From positions 212,698 to 276,697 of the forward strand of contig JAFEMX010000003.1 of NCBI GenBank assembly GCA_016892645.1: a DNA stretch of 64,000 nt, written 5' to 3'. The notes under the pieces are model-generated. The model ran no database searches, was not told where the DNA came from, and worked only from the letters and a program-made list of their open reading frames with translations. The position numbers and the translations under genes were made by a program. Shown one piece after another: positions 1 through 9,275 of this stretch (its first letter is position 1; every line of letters begins with the position of its first letter). This DNA is from Micrococcaceae bacterium RIT 802 (lineage in GTDB: Bacteria > Actinomycetota > Actinomycetes > Actinomycetales > Micrococcaceae).

Positions 1-915
1 GGCGAGGCCGCAATCGAGCCCGATGGCGAAGGCCGCGGCGGCGTTGAGCAGGTTGTGGTCGCCGGGCACCGACAACGACAGGCGCTCCGCTTCCCCGCTG
101 CCCCATTCCAGCTGGCAGCCGTAGCGTCCGCCCTCGGGAGCCGAGCCGCTCAGCCGGCGGTCGGCCCCGTCGGCGAATCCATAGGTCTGGACCCGGACCA
201 GGGGACGTTCGCGGCCGATCCGCCGGGCCAGGGCCAACGCCCCCGGATCGTCGGCGCAGGCCACCAGCAGGCCGCCGTCGGGCAGCAGCGCCGCGAACCG
301 GTGGAAGCTCTCGTGCACGGCGGCCTCGGTGCCGTAGTGGTCCAGGTGGTCGGCCTCGATGTTGGTGACCACGATCGCGTCGGGCCGGTAGTTCAGGAAG
401 GAGGCATCGGATTCGTCGGCCTCCGCCACGAAGATCCGCCCGGATCCGTGTTCGGCGTTGACGCCGAGTCCGGCGACGTTGGCGCCGATGGCGAACGACG
501 GCGAGAGCCCCGCCTCGCGCAGCATCACGGCGATCAACGACGTGGTCGTGGTCTTGCCGTGGGTCCCGCAGACGGCGACGACGTGGTGCCCGTCCATCGT
601 CGCGGCCAGGCCTTCGGAGCGGTGCAGGATGCGCAGGCCGCGTTCGCGGGCGGCGTCGTATTCGGGGTTGCCGGCCTTGATGACCGAGGAGACGACCACG
701 GTGTCGGCCTCCGGGAGGGCCGCGGCGGAATAGCCGACGTGGATGGCGGCCCCGAGGGCACGCAGTTCGTCCAGCACGGGCAGGTCCTTGGCGTCGCTGC
801 CGGTGACGGCGACGCCCTGGGCGAGCATGAGCCGCGCCACGGCGGAGACACCGACCCCGCCGATGCCCATGAGGTGGACGCGACCGAGTTCGGCCACCGT
901 GTGAAGTTGTTGCAT
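1..915 (-). CDS. murC: UDP-N-acetylmuramate--L-alanine ligase (partial)
   Basis: Cytoplasmic ligase that attaches L-alanine to UDP-MurNAc using ATP, the first amino-acid step of peptidoglycan precursor synthesis. The gene runs off the left edge, so only about 305 N-terminal residues are seen and the C-terminal part is missing. Visible are a Rossmann-type start (GIGGVG near residue 17), the Mur-ligase ATP loop GTHGKTTT at about 117-124, and the downstream EADESD and EADHLDHYG motifs. The ATG at 915 lies 5 bases after the murG stop, so the two are probably translated from one mRNA. It is the last visible gene of the dcw operon. Confidence 0.96.
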   Translation of the reverse strand, partial: MQQLHTVAELGRVHLMGIGGVGVSAVARLMLAQGVAVTGSDAKDLPVLDELRALGAAIHVGYSAAALPEADTVVVSSVIKAGNPEYDAARERGLRILHRSEGLAATMDGHHVVAVCGTHGKTTTTSLIAVMLREAGLSPSFAIGANVAGLGVNAEHGSGRIFVAEADESDASFLNYRPDAIVVTNIEADHLDHYGTEAAVHESFHRFAALLPDGGLLVACADDPGALALARRIGRERPLVRVQTYGFADGADRRLSGSAPEGGRYGCQLEWGSGEAERLSLSVPGDHNLLNAAAAFAIGLDCGLA

Positions 916-920
916 GTTGC

Positions 921-2063
921 CTAGTTTCCCATCTTCGGCGCCGGCCCGGGGGCCCCGGCGGCCTCGAGCACGATCGCTGCCATCCGCTCGGCGGCGTCCC
1001 GGCGTCCCTGCGCCCGGGCCGCAGCGGCCATCGCCTGCAGCCCGGCGGTGTCCCCCAGCAGTCCGGGGAGGGTGCGGGCGACATGGTCCGCGGTGAAGTC
1101 GCCGTCGGCCACCACGACGGCGGCGCCGGATTCGCGGAGGCCGCGCGCGTTCAGCGCCTGCTCGCCGTTGCCGATCGGCAGCGGCACCAGGACCGACGGC
1201 AACCCCACGGCGGCGATCTCGCACACCGTTCCGGCGCCGGCCCGGGCGATGAGCAGGTCGGCGGCCGCGTAGGCCCGTTCCATCCCGTCGACGTATTCGA
1301 CCTGGTGGTATCCGGGCAGCGCCAGCGGCGCACCGCCGTCGTCCTCCATGGCCTTGCCCCGCCCGGTGACGTGCAGCACCTGGAAACCGGGGCCCGCCTC
1401 CCCGACGGCGGCGGCGATCCGGCGCAGCCCGCCAATGAGCGCGCGGTTGACCGATTGGGCGCCGGAGGATCCCCCGGTGACCACCAGCGTGGGCTTCTGC
1501 GGGTCCAGGCCCAGAGCGCGGCGGGCGTCGGCACGCGCCGCATCCCGGTCCAGGTGGGCGATCCCGGCGCGCATGGGCATCCCCACCAGTTCGGCACCGG
1601 GCAGCCCCGTGCCCTCGAACGCGGTGCCCACATGTGCGGCGAACCGGGCACCGACCTTGTTGGCCAGCCCGGCTTTTGCATTGGCCTCGTGCACGACGAC
1701 GGGGATCCGGAGGCTGCGGGCGGCCAGGTAGACGGGGGTGCAGACGTACCCGCCGACGCCGACGACGACGTCGGCGTCCGCGCGCCGCAGGATGTCCTTG
1801 GCCGCCCGCACCGCCGCCGCGAAGCGGAAGGGCAGCTTGAGCAGGTCGACTGAGGGCCGGCGCGGGAACGGCACGCGGGCGATGGTCTCCAGTTCGTATC
1901 CGGCAGCCGGGACGAGCCGTGTCTCCATGCCCGACGGCGTGCCGACCAGGCGCAGGGCGATGCCCGGGCGCGCGGCCCGGAGGGCGTCGGCCATGGCCAG
2001 CAGGGGCGATACGTGGCCGGCGGTGCCGCCGCCGGCCATCACCACGGAGACGGTGGGGGTCAT
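921..2063 (-). CDS. murG: Lipid II synthase, UDP-GlcNAc:undecaprenyl-PP-MurNAc-pentapeptide GlcNAc transferase
   Basis: Peripheral membrane GT28 glycosyltransferase that adds GlcNAc to lipid I to make lipid II on the inner face of the membrane. The 380-residue protein has the N-terminal GGGTAGH phosphate/lipid loop near residue 10, a [10 protein letters not shown] segment, and the acceptor/UDP site around [12 protein letters not shown] and [13 protein letters not shown]. The ATG at 2063 was chosen because [17 protein letters not shown] is the standard MurG start. It overlaps the ftsW stop by 4 bases (ATGA), which is translational coupling. Length matches the family. Confidence 0.97.
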   Translation of the reverse strand: MTPTVSVVMAGGGTAGHVSPLLAMADALRAARPGIALRLVGTPSGMETRLVPAAGYELETIARVPFPRRPSVDLLKLPFRFAAAVRAAKDILRRADADVVVGVGGYVCTPVYLAARSLRIPVVVHEANAKAGLANKVGARFAAHVGTAFEGTGLPGAELVGMPMRAGIAHLDRDAARADARRALGLDPQKPTLVVTGGSSGAQSVNRALIGGLRRIAAAVGEAGPGFQVLHVTGRGKAMEDDGGAPLALPGYHQVEYVDGMERAYAAADLLIARAGAGTVCEIAAVGLPSVLVPLPIGNGEQALNARGLRESGAAVVVADGDFTADHVARTLPGLLGDTAGLQAMAAAARAQGRRDAAERMAAIVLEAAGAPGPAPKMGN

Positions 2064-3490
2064 CGGGTACCCTTCCTGGGGGTGTGGGTAGCCGGGGTCC
2101 TCCCCGGTTCGGAGCTGGCGTCGGGCCGGTGCCTGGCAAAGCAGAGCACGACGCCGACCCCCATCAATGCGAGCATCAGGGCCGATCCGCCGGAGGAGAT
2201 GAACGGCAGCGGGACGCCGATGACGGGCAGCAGCCCGGTGACCATGCCGATGTTCAGGAACGCCTGGCCGATCAGCCAGGCCATGATCCCGCCGGTGGCG
2301 ATGCGCACGAAGTTGTCCTGGTGGCGGGCCGCCACCCGGTACATGGCCACGGCGAGGATGGCGAAGAGCAGCAGCACCACGATGGTGCCCAGCAGGCCCA
2401 GTTCCTCGCCGAGGATCGTGAAGATGAAGTCGTTGGATGCCTCGGGGATGTAGTTCCACTTCTGCCGCGACTGGCCCAAGCCCACGCCCCACCAGCCGCC
2501 GGAGGCCAGGGCGTAGAGTCCCTGGGTCGACTGGTAGCAGGCGGCCGGATCAGTGTCGCAGTTCAGCCCCAGCCAGGCGTAGATGCGGGTCATGCGGTTG
2601 CCCGAGACCAGGACCATCAGGATCGCGCCGATCGCGCCGATCACACCCGCCACCGCGAACAGCTTGAGCCTCACGCCGCCGAGGAAGAGCGCCGCGACCA
2701 GGACCAGGCCGATGACGATGGCGGTTCCGAGGTCGCGGCCGAGCATGACCAGGCCGATCAACAGCAGTCCGCCGGGAAAGAGCACGGGGATCAGCGCGTG
2801 GCCGGTCTCGCCGATGAGCTTGGCCTTCTTGCTCAGGACCGATGCGGACCAGACGGCCAGGGCCAGCTTGGCGGCCTCCGAGGGCTGGGCCGTGAACGAG
2901 CCGATCTGGATCCAGTTGCGGTTGCCGTAGATCTCGACGCCGAGCGGCGTGAGCACCAGCAGCAGCAGGAACGCCCCGATGAAGAACGCCGGCCAGGCCA
3001 GCTTCTTGAAGGTGGGCAGGGAGAACCGGGAGATCACCAGCATCATCACGACGCCGACGACGGCCCAGGTGCCCTGTTTGATGACCTGGTCGTAGGAGGA
3101 GGCATCGGGGTTCTTGCTGATGGCCTCGACGGACGATGAGGACAGGACCATCATCAAGCCGATCACCGTCAGCGCCAGGGTGCTGCCCAGGATCAGGTAG
3201 TAGCCGGTGCGCCCGTCCTTGTCCGGGTCGCCCTCGATCCAGCGCCAGAAGCGGCTGATGGAACGTTCTCCGTCGCCGGAGCGCTGGGCGGCGCGTCCGC
3301 CGGCCGCTCCCTTTCCGGAGGGGGCGCGGGAGACGACGGCGGGCCGTTCCATGCCGGGTTGCGCCGGACGTTGTCGGGCGGTGGAGGCGTCCTGGCCGGT
3401 GGGCCTGCTGGTTCCCCCGCTGCTGCCCGTCCTGCGGATCCGGGGCTTGCGTCCCGTTCCTCCGGGTGGGCGTGTTGTGGGGGGTTCCAC
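2060..3490 (-). CDS. ftsW: SEDS-family septal peptidoglycan glycosyltransferase
   Basis: Polytopic membrane SEDS protein that polymerises lipid II at the division septum together with the class B PBP encoded in the same operon. The 476-residue protein has a basic, proline-rich cytoplasmic N-terminus of about 90 residues, then roughly ten hydrophobic segments. The SEDS signature is near the C-terminus ([11 protein letters not shown]), and GRDLGTA is in the middle. The GTG start at 3490 follows AAGGAG with 5 bases between. It lies 9 bases after murD and overlaps murG by 4. The long hydrophilic N-terminus is common in actinobacterial FtsW. Confidence 0.95.
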   Translation of the reverse strand: MEPPTTRPPGGTGRKPRIRRTGSSGGTSRPTGQDASTARQRPAQPGMERPAVVSRAPSGKGAAGGRAAQRSGDGERSISRFWRWIEGDPDKDGRTGYYLILGSTLALTVIGLMMVLSSSSVEAISKNPDASSYDQVIKQGTWAVVGVVMMLVISRFSLPTFKKLAWPAFFIGAFLLLLVLTPLGVEIYGNRNWIQIGSFTAQPSEAAKLALAVWSASVLSKKAKLIGETGHALIPVLFPGGLLLIGLVMLGRDLGTAIVIGLVLVAALFLGGVRLKLFAVAGVIGAIGAILMVLVSGNRMTRIYAWLGLNCDTDPAACYQSTQGLYALASGGWWGVGLGQSRQKWNYIPEASNDFIFTILGEELGLLGTIVVLLLFAILAVAMYRVAARHQDNFVRIATGGIMAWLIGQAFLNIGMVTGLLPVIGVPLPFISSGGSALMLALMGVGVVLCFARHRPDASSEPGRTPATHTPRKGTR

Positions 3491-3499
3491 GCGTTCTCC

Positions 3500-5026
3500 T
3501 TAGTTCTCTTCGTCCTCCATGAGCCGGCCGACGGCTTCGATGAATGCTGTGCCACGGTGGGCGTAGGAGGTGAATTGGTCCATGGACGCGGCCGCGGGGG
3601 CCATGAGCACCGTGTCTCCGGGCCGGGCGATGCCCGCCGCGGCCTCGACGGCCGCGGTCATGACCTTCGTTCCCGGTTCCCGCCGGTCCCCCGCGTCCGT
3701 TGTCTGTGTACCAGTTTCGCTCACCGGCACCGCGATCACCTGCACCGTCGGCGCGTGTCGTCCCAATGCCTCGCGCAGCGAGGTGGTGTCGGTTCCGATG
3801 AGGACGACGCCCCGCAGGCTGCCGGCGAATCGCTGCACCAGTTCGGAGTAGTCGACGCCCTTGGAGAGGCCACCGGCGATCCAGACCACCGAGGTGAAGG
3901 CGGAGAGGGAGGCCGCCGCGGCATGCGGGTTCGTGGCCTTGGAGTCGTTGACCCACAGGATGTCGTCGCGGCGTGCCACGGCCTGGATCCGGTGTTCGCC
4001 ACGGTCGAAGCCGCGCAGGCCCTCCCGGACGGCGTCGGCGCCGACGCCGTAGGCGCGCACCAGGGCGGCGGCGGCCAGGGCGTTGGCGACCATGTGGCGG
4101 GGGGCCACCCCGCCGAAGTCCTCGAGCGAGGCAAGTTCGGCGGCGGAATCGTGGCGGTTGTCGATGTAGGCGCGGTCCACCAGAAGGTCGTCCACGACAC
4201 CGAGCATGCTGCGGGCCGGAACGCCGGTGGTGAAGCCGATGGCCCGGCACCCCTCGACGACGTCGGCGTTCTCCACCATCGTCTCGGTGACGGGTGCGTC
4301 GACGTTGTAGACGGCGGCGATCCGGGTGCGCTCGTAGATCCTGGCCTTGTCCGCCTGGTACTGCTCGAAGGAACCATGCCAGTCCACGTGGTCCTGGGCG
4401 ATGTTCAGCACGACCGAGGCCAGCGGGGACATCGTGTGGGTGTAGTGCAGCTGGAAGCTGGACAGTTCCACGGCGATGACGTCGAATCCCTCGGGGTCAC
4501 GGACGGCGTCGAGGATGGGGGTGCCGACGTTTCCGGCGGCGACGGCCCGCAGCCCCGCGGCGCGCAGCATCGCCTCGGTCATGCCCACGGTCGTGGTCTT
4601 GCCGTTCGTTCCGGTGATGACCAGCCATTCGGCGGTCTTGCGGCCCTCGCGGCGGTTCACGCGCCACGCGAGCTCGACGTCGCCCCAGATGGGGATCCCG
4701 GCGTCGGCGGCCGCGCGCAGCATCGGGTGGTGCGGGGGCCACCCCGGGGAGGCGACGACGAGCTCGGCCGCCTGGCCGTCGACGGTCGGCAGCGCCCGGG
4801 CGTGTTCCTCACCGAGCAGGACGTCGTGGGCTCCGACGATCTTCAGCGTGTCGGCGCGCGCGGGGTTCTCCCCGCCGGTCCCGGAGTCGACCACGACGAC
4901 GACGGCACCGAGTTCGACGAGCGTGTCCGCGGCGGAGAACCCCGACAGGCCCAGTCCCGCCACGACCACGCGCAGGCCCTTCCAGTCGGCGTCCCAGCTG
5001 GTCAGGGCGTCCAGGTCGGCGCTCAC
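3500..5026 (-). CDS. murD: UDP-N-acetylmuramoyl-L-alanine--D-glutamate ligase
   Basis: Cytoplasmic ATP-dependent ligase adding D-glutamate to UDP-MurNAc-L-Ala. The 508-residue product has an N-terminal Rossmann fold (VAGLGLSGFSAA), the central P-loop GTNGKTTT, and the QDHVDWHGS and NDSKATNPHA motifs of Mur ligases. The start is GTG at 5026. It overlaps the mraY stop as GTGA, and the sequence upstream in the same frame is only mraY read out of frame. A somewhat longer spacer (with ETGTQTTDAGD near the C-terminus) distinguishes it from shorter proteobacterial MurD. Confidence 0.96.
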   Translation of the reverse strand: MSADLDALTSWDADWKGLRVVVAGLGLSGFSAADTLVELGAVVVVVDSGTGGENPARADTLKIVGAHDVLLGEEHARALPTVDGQAAELVVASPGWPPHHPMLRAAADAGIPIWGDVELAWRVNRREGRKTAEWLVITGTNGKTTTVGMTEAMLRAAGLRAVAAGNVGTPILDAVRDPEGFDVIAVELSSFQLHYTHTMSPLASVVLNIAQDHVDWHGSFEQYQADKARIYERTRIAAVYNVDAPVTETMVENADVVEGCRAIGFTTGVPARSMLGVVDDLLVDRAYIDNRHDSAAELASLEDFGGVAPRHMVANALAAAALVRAYGVGADAVREGLRGFDRGEHRIQAVARRDDILWVNDSKATNPHAAAASLSAFTSVVWIAGGLSKGVDYSELVQRFAGSLRGVVLIGTDTTSLREALGRHAPTVQVIAVPVSETGTQTTDAGDRREPGTKVMTAAVEAAAGIARPGDTVLMAPAAASMDQFTSYAHRGTAFIEAVGRLMEDEEN

Positions 5027-6129
5027 AGCCCCAGCACCCATTCGCCGTAGAAGATCCCCGCGGCCGCCGCGACGAGCAGGCCGCACAGGATCCAGAAGCG
5101 GACGACGATGGTGACCTCGGCCCAGCCCTTGAGCTCGAAGTGGTGTTGCAGCGGTGCCATGAGGAAGACCCGCTTGCCGCCGGAGATCTTGAAGTACCCG
5201 ACCTGGATGATGACCGAGAGCGAGATGATCACGAACAGGCCGGCGAGCACGATGAGGAGGATCTCGGTGCGCGAGAGGATGGCGAACGCCGCGACGGCGC
5301 CGCCGATGGCCAGCGAGCCGGTATCCCCCATGAAGATCTGTGCCGGGGAGGTGTTCCACCAGAGGAAGCCCACGAGGGCGCCGCTGAGGATCGCGCCGAG
5401 CAGTGCCAGGTCCATGGGGTCGCGGATCTCGTAGCACACCGATCCGATGGAGCGGGAGGATCCGCAGGCCTGGTTGAACTGCCAGATCCCGATCAGCGTG
5501 TAGGCGCCGAAGACCATGATCGACGCCCCGGTGGCCAGCCCGTCGAGGCCGTCGGTGAGGTTCACGCCGTTGGTGGCCGCGGTCACGATCACGTTCGACC
5601 AGATGATGAACAGGATCGCCCCGACGACGGGCCCGAAAAAGGCCAGGTCCAACGCGGTGTCCCGGGTGAAGGAGATGTGGGTCGAGGCCGGGGAGAGGCC
5701 CTTGCCGTTCGGGAACTGAAGCGCCAGGACGGCGAAGATGATGCCGACGGCTGCCTGGAGCGTGAGCTTCTGCCAGGCCCGCAGTCCGAGGCTGCGCTGC
5801 TTGGAGATCTTGATGTAGTCGTCCAGGAACCCCACGAAGCCCATGCCGGTCATGAGGAACAGCAGGATCAGCCCGCTGGCCGTGGGGCCTGGCGAATGGT
5901 CAGCGGTCAGCATCAGGACGCCATGCGTGCCGAAGTAGGCCACGAGCACCGCGAACACGATGAGGGCGCCGCCCATGGTGGGGGTGCCTCGCTTGGTGTG
6001 GTGGGAGGTCGGGCCGTCGTCGCGGACGAACTGCCCATAGCTTCTGCGGGTCAGCAGCCTGATGAAGGCGGGGGTTCCCACGAACGTGATGACCAGGGCG
6101 ATCGTGGCGCCCACGAGCAGGGAGATCAC
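5023..6129 (-). CDS. mraY: Phospho-N-acetylmuramoyl-pentapeptide transferase (lipid I synthase)
   Basis: Integral membrane enzyme transferring phospho-MurNAc-pentapeptide from UDP to undecaprenyl phosphate, giving lipid I. The 368-residue protein shows about ten transmembrane helices and the catalytic motifs FLDDYIK, NLTDGLDGLA and FMGDTGSLAIGG, plus a C-terminal PLQHHFE histidine cluster. All key aspartates are present. It overlaps murF and murD by 4 bases on either side, typical of the tightly coupled dcw operon. An insert with GSSRSIGSVCYE in one extracytoplasmic loop contains cysteines not seen in short homologues. Confidence 0.97.
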   Translation of the reverse strand: MISLLVGATIALVITFVGTPAFIRLLTRRSYGQFVRDDGPTSHHTKRGTPTMGGALIVFAVLVAYFGTHGVLMLTADHSPGPTASGLILLFLMTGMGFVGFLDDYIKISKQRSLGLRAWQKLTLQAAVGIIFAVLALQFPNGKGLSPASTHISFTRDTALDLAFFGPVVGAILFIIWSNVIVTAATNGVNLTDGLDGLATGASIMVFGAYTLIGIWQFNQACGSSRSIGSVCYEIRDPMDLALLGAILSGALVGFLWWNTSPAQIFMGDTGSLAIGGAVAAFAILSRTEILLIVLAGLFVIISLSVIIQVGYFKISGGKRVFLMAPLQHHFELKGWAEVTIVVRFWILCGLLVAAAAGIFYGEWVLGL

Positions 6130-7610
6130 CGGGCATCCCCCGTTCCGGACGCCGTCGTCGCGGCGGACGCGCCGGGCACGGCGTGGGCGGCCACCCGGTC
6201 ACCCAGATGGCGCAGGCCGGATGAGTTGGAGGACTTGAACAAGACGATGTCTCCGGGTTCCAGCTGGTCACGTAGCAACTGCTCGGCCTCGTCGGGGGTG
6301 TCGACGTAGTACGCCTCGTCCCCCCAGCTGCCTTCGAGGACTGCGGAGTTGTGGGCGGCCTTCGCCCCCCGGCCGACCACCACCAGCTTCTTGATGTTGA
6401 GTCGCACCGCGAGGCGGCCGACGAGGTCGTGTTCGTGGATCGAGTCGGCACCGAGTTCGAGCATCTCGCCGATCACCGCCCACGTCCGGCGGGCGGTGCC
6501 CTGCGCGTCTGGCAGGCCGAGTTCTGCCAGGGTCCGCAACGCCGCGCGCATGGATTCGGGGTTCGCGTTGTAGGCATCGTTGATGATGCTGACTCCGTCG
6601 GCCCGCTCGGTGCGTTCCATGCGCCAGCGGCTCGCGGGGCCACGGCCCTGCAGGGTCGCGGCGATGGTCGCGCCATCGATGCCCAGGGCGTGGGCGGCAG
6701 CCGCGGCGCCGAGCATGTTCGCCACGTGGTGGCGTCCGATCAGCCCGCTGCGGATCCGGTGCGAACCGCCGTCGGGCAGGCCGAGGGTGAATTCGGGGCA
6801 ACCGTCCGGACCGACCACGATGTCCGAGGCGGCGACCGCTGCCTGCGTGCCGCCGTCGTCCGTGCCGAAGCCCAGCACGGTGGCGTCGGTGCGCGATGCC
6901 ATGGCCGCCACCCGCGGGTCGTCCAGGTTCAGGATGGCCGTGCCCCCGGTGGGCAGGGCCTCGACCAGTTCTCCCTTGGCCCGGGCGATGTTCTCCACGC
7001 CGCCGAATTCGCCGGCATGGGCGGTGCCCACGCACAGGACGACGCCGATGCTCGGCTTGACCATGTCCGTCAGGTAGGTGATGTGCCCGATGCCGGTGGC
7101 CCCCATCTCGATGACGAGGTAGCGGGTCTCGGCGGTCGCGCCGAACACGGTCAGGGGGACGCCGACCTCGCCGTTGTAGGAACCGATCGGTGCGACCGTG
7201 GGGCTTGCGGTCTGCAGGATCGCGGCGAGCAGGTCCTTGGTGGTCGTCTTGCCGGCGGAACCGGTGATGCCGACGACCTGCGCTCCGCGGCCGCGGAGCA
7301 GATCGACGATGTGCGCGGCCAGCGCGCCCATGGCGATCACCGCATCGTCGACGACCACCGCCGGGTGCACCGCACCGCTGGGGTCCAGGGTCTCGCGTTC
7401 TGCCAGGGCCAGCACGGCGCCGGCGGCGAAGGCGCGGTCCACGAAGTGGTGCCCGTCGGAGAATTCCCCGGGTTTGGCGACGAAAAGCCAGCCGTCCGCG
7501 CATTCCCGGGAGTCGGTGGCGACGCCGGAGACGGAGGTCCCGGGTTCGGCGGTGGCCGTGATGCGGCCACCCGTGATGGACGCAATGTCGGCTGTAGTCA
7601 GTTCAATCAT
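6126..7610 (-). CDS. murF: UDP-N-acetylmuramoyl-tripeptide--D-alanyl-D-alanine ligase
   Basis: Adds the D-Ala-D-Ala dipeptide to the UDP-MurNAc-tripeptide, completing the soluble pentapeptide precursor. The 494-residue protein begins MIELTTADIASITGG, has the ATP loop GSAGKTTTKD near residue 115, the NAYNANPESM motif, and the C-terminal Mur-ligase domain (FKSSNSSGLR). Length is typical. It is separated from murE by about 12 bases and overlaps mraY by 4. Confidence 0.96.
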   Translation of the reverse strand: MIELTTADIASITGGRITATAEPGTSVSGVATDSRECADGWLFVAKPGEFSDGHHFVDRAFAAGAVLALAERETLDPSGAVHPAVVVDDAVIAMGALAAHIVDLLRGRGAQVVGITGSAGKTTTKDLLAAILQTASPTVAPIGSYNGEVGVPLTVFGATAETRYLVIEMGATGIGHITYLTDMVKPSIGVVLCVGTAHAGEFGGVENIARAKGELVEALPTGGTAILNLDDPRVAAMASRTDATVLGFGTDDGGTQAAVAASDIVVGPDGCPEFTLGLPDGGSHRIRSGLIGRHHVANMLGAAAAAHALGIDGATIAATLQGRGPASRWRMERTERADGVSIINDAYNANPESMRAALRTLAELGLPDAQGTARRTWAVIGEMLELGADSIHEHDLVGRLAVRLNIKKLVVVGRGAKAAHNSAVLEGSWGDEAYYVDTPDEAEQLLRDQLEPGDIVLFKSSNSSGLRHLGDRVAAHAVPGASAATTASGTGDAR

Positions 7611-7622
7611 GGCACTTCGACT

Positions 7623-9275
7623 TTACCCGTTGCCCGCGGGGTCGGCGGCATCCGTTCCGGCAGGGCGGGGGCTGAATCCGGCTCCCTCGAGCGCGCGGCG
7701 CAGCTCGACCCGGTCATCAAGTGCCACATTCACCCCGTTGACCTCCTGCCAGACCTCGTGTCCCCGGCCGGCCACCAGGATCGTGTCCTCGGCGCGGGCC
7801 ATCGCCACCGCGGCAGCGATGGCGTCGGCCCGGGGGAAGACCTCGCTGGCACTGCTGGCCAGGCCCTCGGTGGAGATGGCATCCAGGGCGCCTTCCAGGA
7901 CCTGACGGCGGATCCCGCCGGGCTCTTCGCTGTGGGGATCGTCATCCGTGACGATGACGACATCGGCGTGTCGCGCCGCGACGGCCCCCATGGTGGGGCG
8001 TTTGGTGGCGTCCCGGTCGCCGGTGGCGCCGAAGACGACGATCACCCGCGATCCGCTCCGTTCCCCGCGTACCGCGCCGATGGCGCGTTCGAGGGCGTCG
8101 GCGTTGTGTGCGAAATCCACGATTGCTGCGGGCTCCTGGCAGATCACCTGCATACGCCCCGGCACCGCCACGGTGAGCGGGTCTGCAGCGTCCAGGACCC
8201 GCTGCAGGGATTCGAGCGGCACCCCGGAGGCGTGGACCATGAGCACGGCCAATGCAGCATTGGAGACATTGAAGAGGCCGGGCAGTCCGGTATGCGCGCG
8301 CAATACGGCGCCGTCGGGGCCCCGGAGCTCGAAGTCGTGCCCGAGCCCGCGCTGCACCAGCGCCCCCACGTGCCAGGGGTTGCCGGGCAGGTCACGGTCA
8401 TCGGCAGCCGCCGGCAGGGTGCGCAGCGTCAGCACCCCGGAGCCCGAGGTCCTGGCCATCCGCTGGCCCCACTCATCGTCGACGGTGATGACCGCACGCG
8501 AACTGCGGTCGGCGTCGAAGAGTCGTGCCTTCGTGGAGAAGTACGATTCCATGCTGCCGTGCAGGTCGAGGTGATCCTGGGTGAGGTTGGTGAAGCCGGC
8601 GACATCGAACCGCATCCCGCCGACCCGCTCGTAGTCGATCGAGTGCGAGGACACCTCCATGGCCACGGCATCGACTCCGGCCGAGCGCATGCGCCCCAGC
8701 AAGGCGTGCAGTTGCGGGGCCTCCGGCGTGGTCAGGACGCTGGGGATGCGCGTGCCGTCCGCCAGGATCTCGATCGTGCCGATGAGGCCGGTGCGCTGGC
8801 CCAGCGCGGCGAGCAGCGACGTGATGAAGTACGTCGTCGTGGTCTTGCCGTTGGTTCCGGTCACCCCGAGCAGTGCGGGACCGCTCTCCCCGGTGTCGTA
8901 CAGGCCGGCGGCCAGCGGTCCGACGGCTGCCCGCACGGACTCGACGACGAGGACCGGTAGTCCGACACCCGCCGACCGTCGTGCCCCGTCACGGTCCGCC
9001 AGGATGGCGCTGGCGCCGGATGCCGCGGCGGCCGTGGCGAAATCCGCACCGTGGCTGCGCGCACCGGGGACCGCCGCGTAGAGGTCCCCGGGCAGGACGG
9101 CGCGGGAATCGAGGCAAACGCCGGAAACCACGACACCGCCATCGCCTTCCACCTGTGCCGTGATGCCCCTCTCCCGGATCTGCCGGGCCAGCTCCTCCAA
9201 GGTGACGTGGGGGGCCGGGTCGGGGCGGAACGCACGCTCGGCGTCCTGGGGCGTGGGCTGCACGATGCCTACCAT
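7623..9275 (-). CDS. murE: UDP-N-acetylmuramoyl-tripeptide synthetase, non-DAP (probably L-lysine) type
   Basis: Mur ligase that adds the third residue of the stem peptide to UDP-MurNAc-L-Ala-D-Glu. The 550-residue protein has the uridine-binding N-domain, the P-loop GTNGKTTTTY, and FTNLTQDHLDLHGS. The residue-selecting loop near residue 445 reads DDPH where diaminopimelate-adding enzymes have DNPR; the arginine that holds the DAP carboxylate is replaced by histidine. By family knowledge this points to lysine or another diamino acid, fitting a Micrococcaceae wall. The ATG overlaps the ftsI stop by 7 bases. Confidence 0.93.
   Translation of the reverse strand: MVGIVQPTPQDAERAFRPDPAPHVTLEELARQIRERGITAQVEGDGGVVVSGVCLDSRAVLPGDLYAAVPGARSHGADFATAAAASGASAILADRDGARRSAGVGLPVLVVESVRAAVGPLAAGLYDTGESGPALLGVTGTNGKTTTTYFITSLLAALGQRTGLIGTIEILADGTRIPSVLTTPEAPQLHALLGRMRSAGVDAVAMEVSSHSIDYERVGGMRFDVAGFTNLTQDHLDLHGSMESYFSTKARLFDADRSSRAVITVDDEWGQRMARTSGSGVLTLRTLPAAADDRDLPGNPWHVGALVQRGLGHDFELRGPDGAVLRAHTGLPGLFNVSNAALAVLMVHASGVPLESLQRVLDAADPLTVAVPGRMQVICQEPAAIVDFAHNADALERAIGAVRGERSGSRVIVVFGATGDRDATKRPTMGAVAARHADVVIVTDDDPHSEEPGGIRRQVLEGALDAISTEGLASSASEVFPRADAIAAAVAMARAEDTILVAGRGHEVWQEVNGVNVALDDRVELRRALEGAGFSPRPAGTDAADPAGNG

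Noticed and set aside
6351..8960. Long plus-strand open frame opposite murF/murE
   Set aside because: Both Mur ligases are complete on the other strand with all motifs; the antisense product has no recognisable features.
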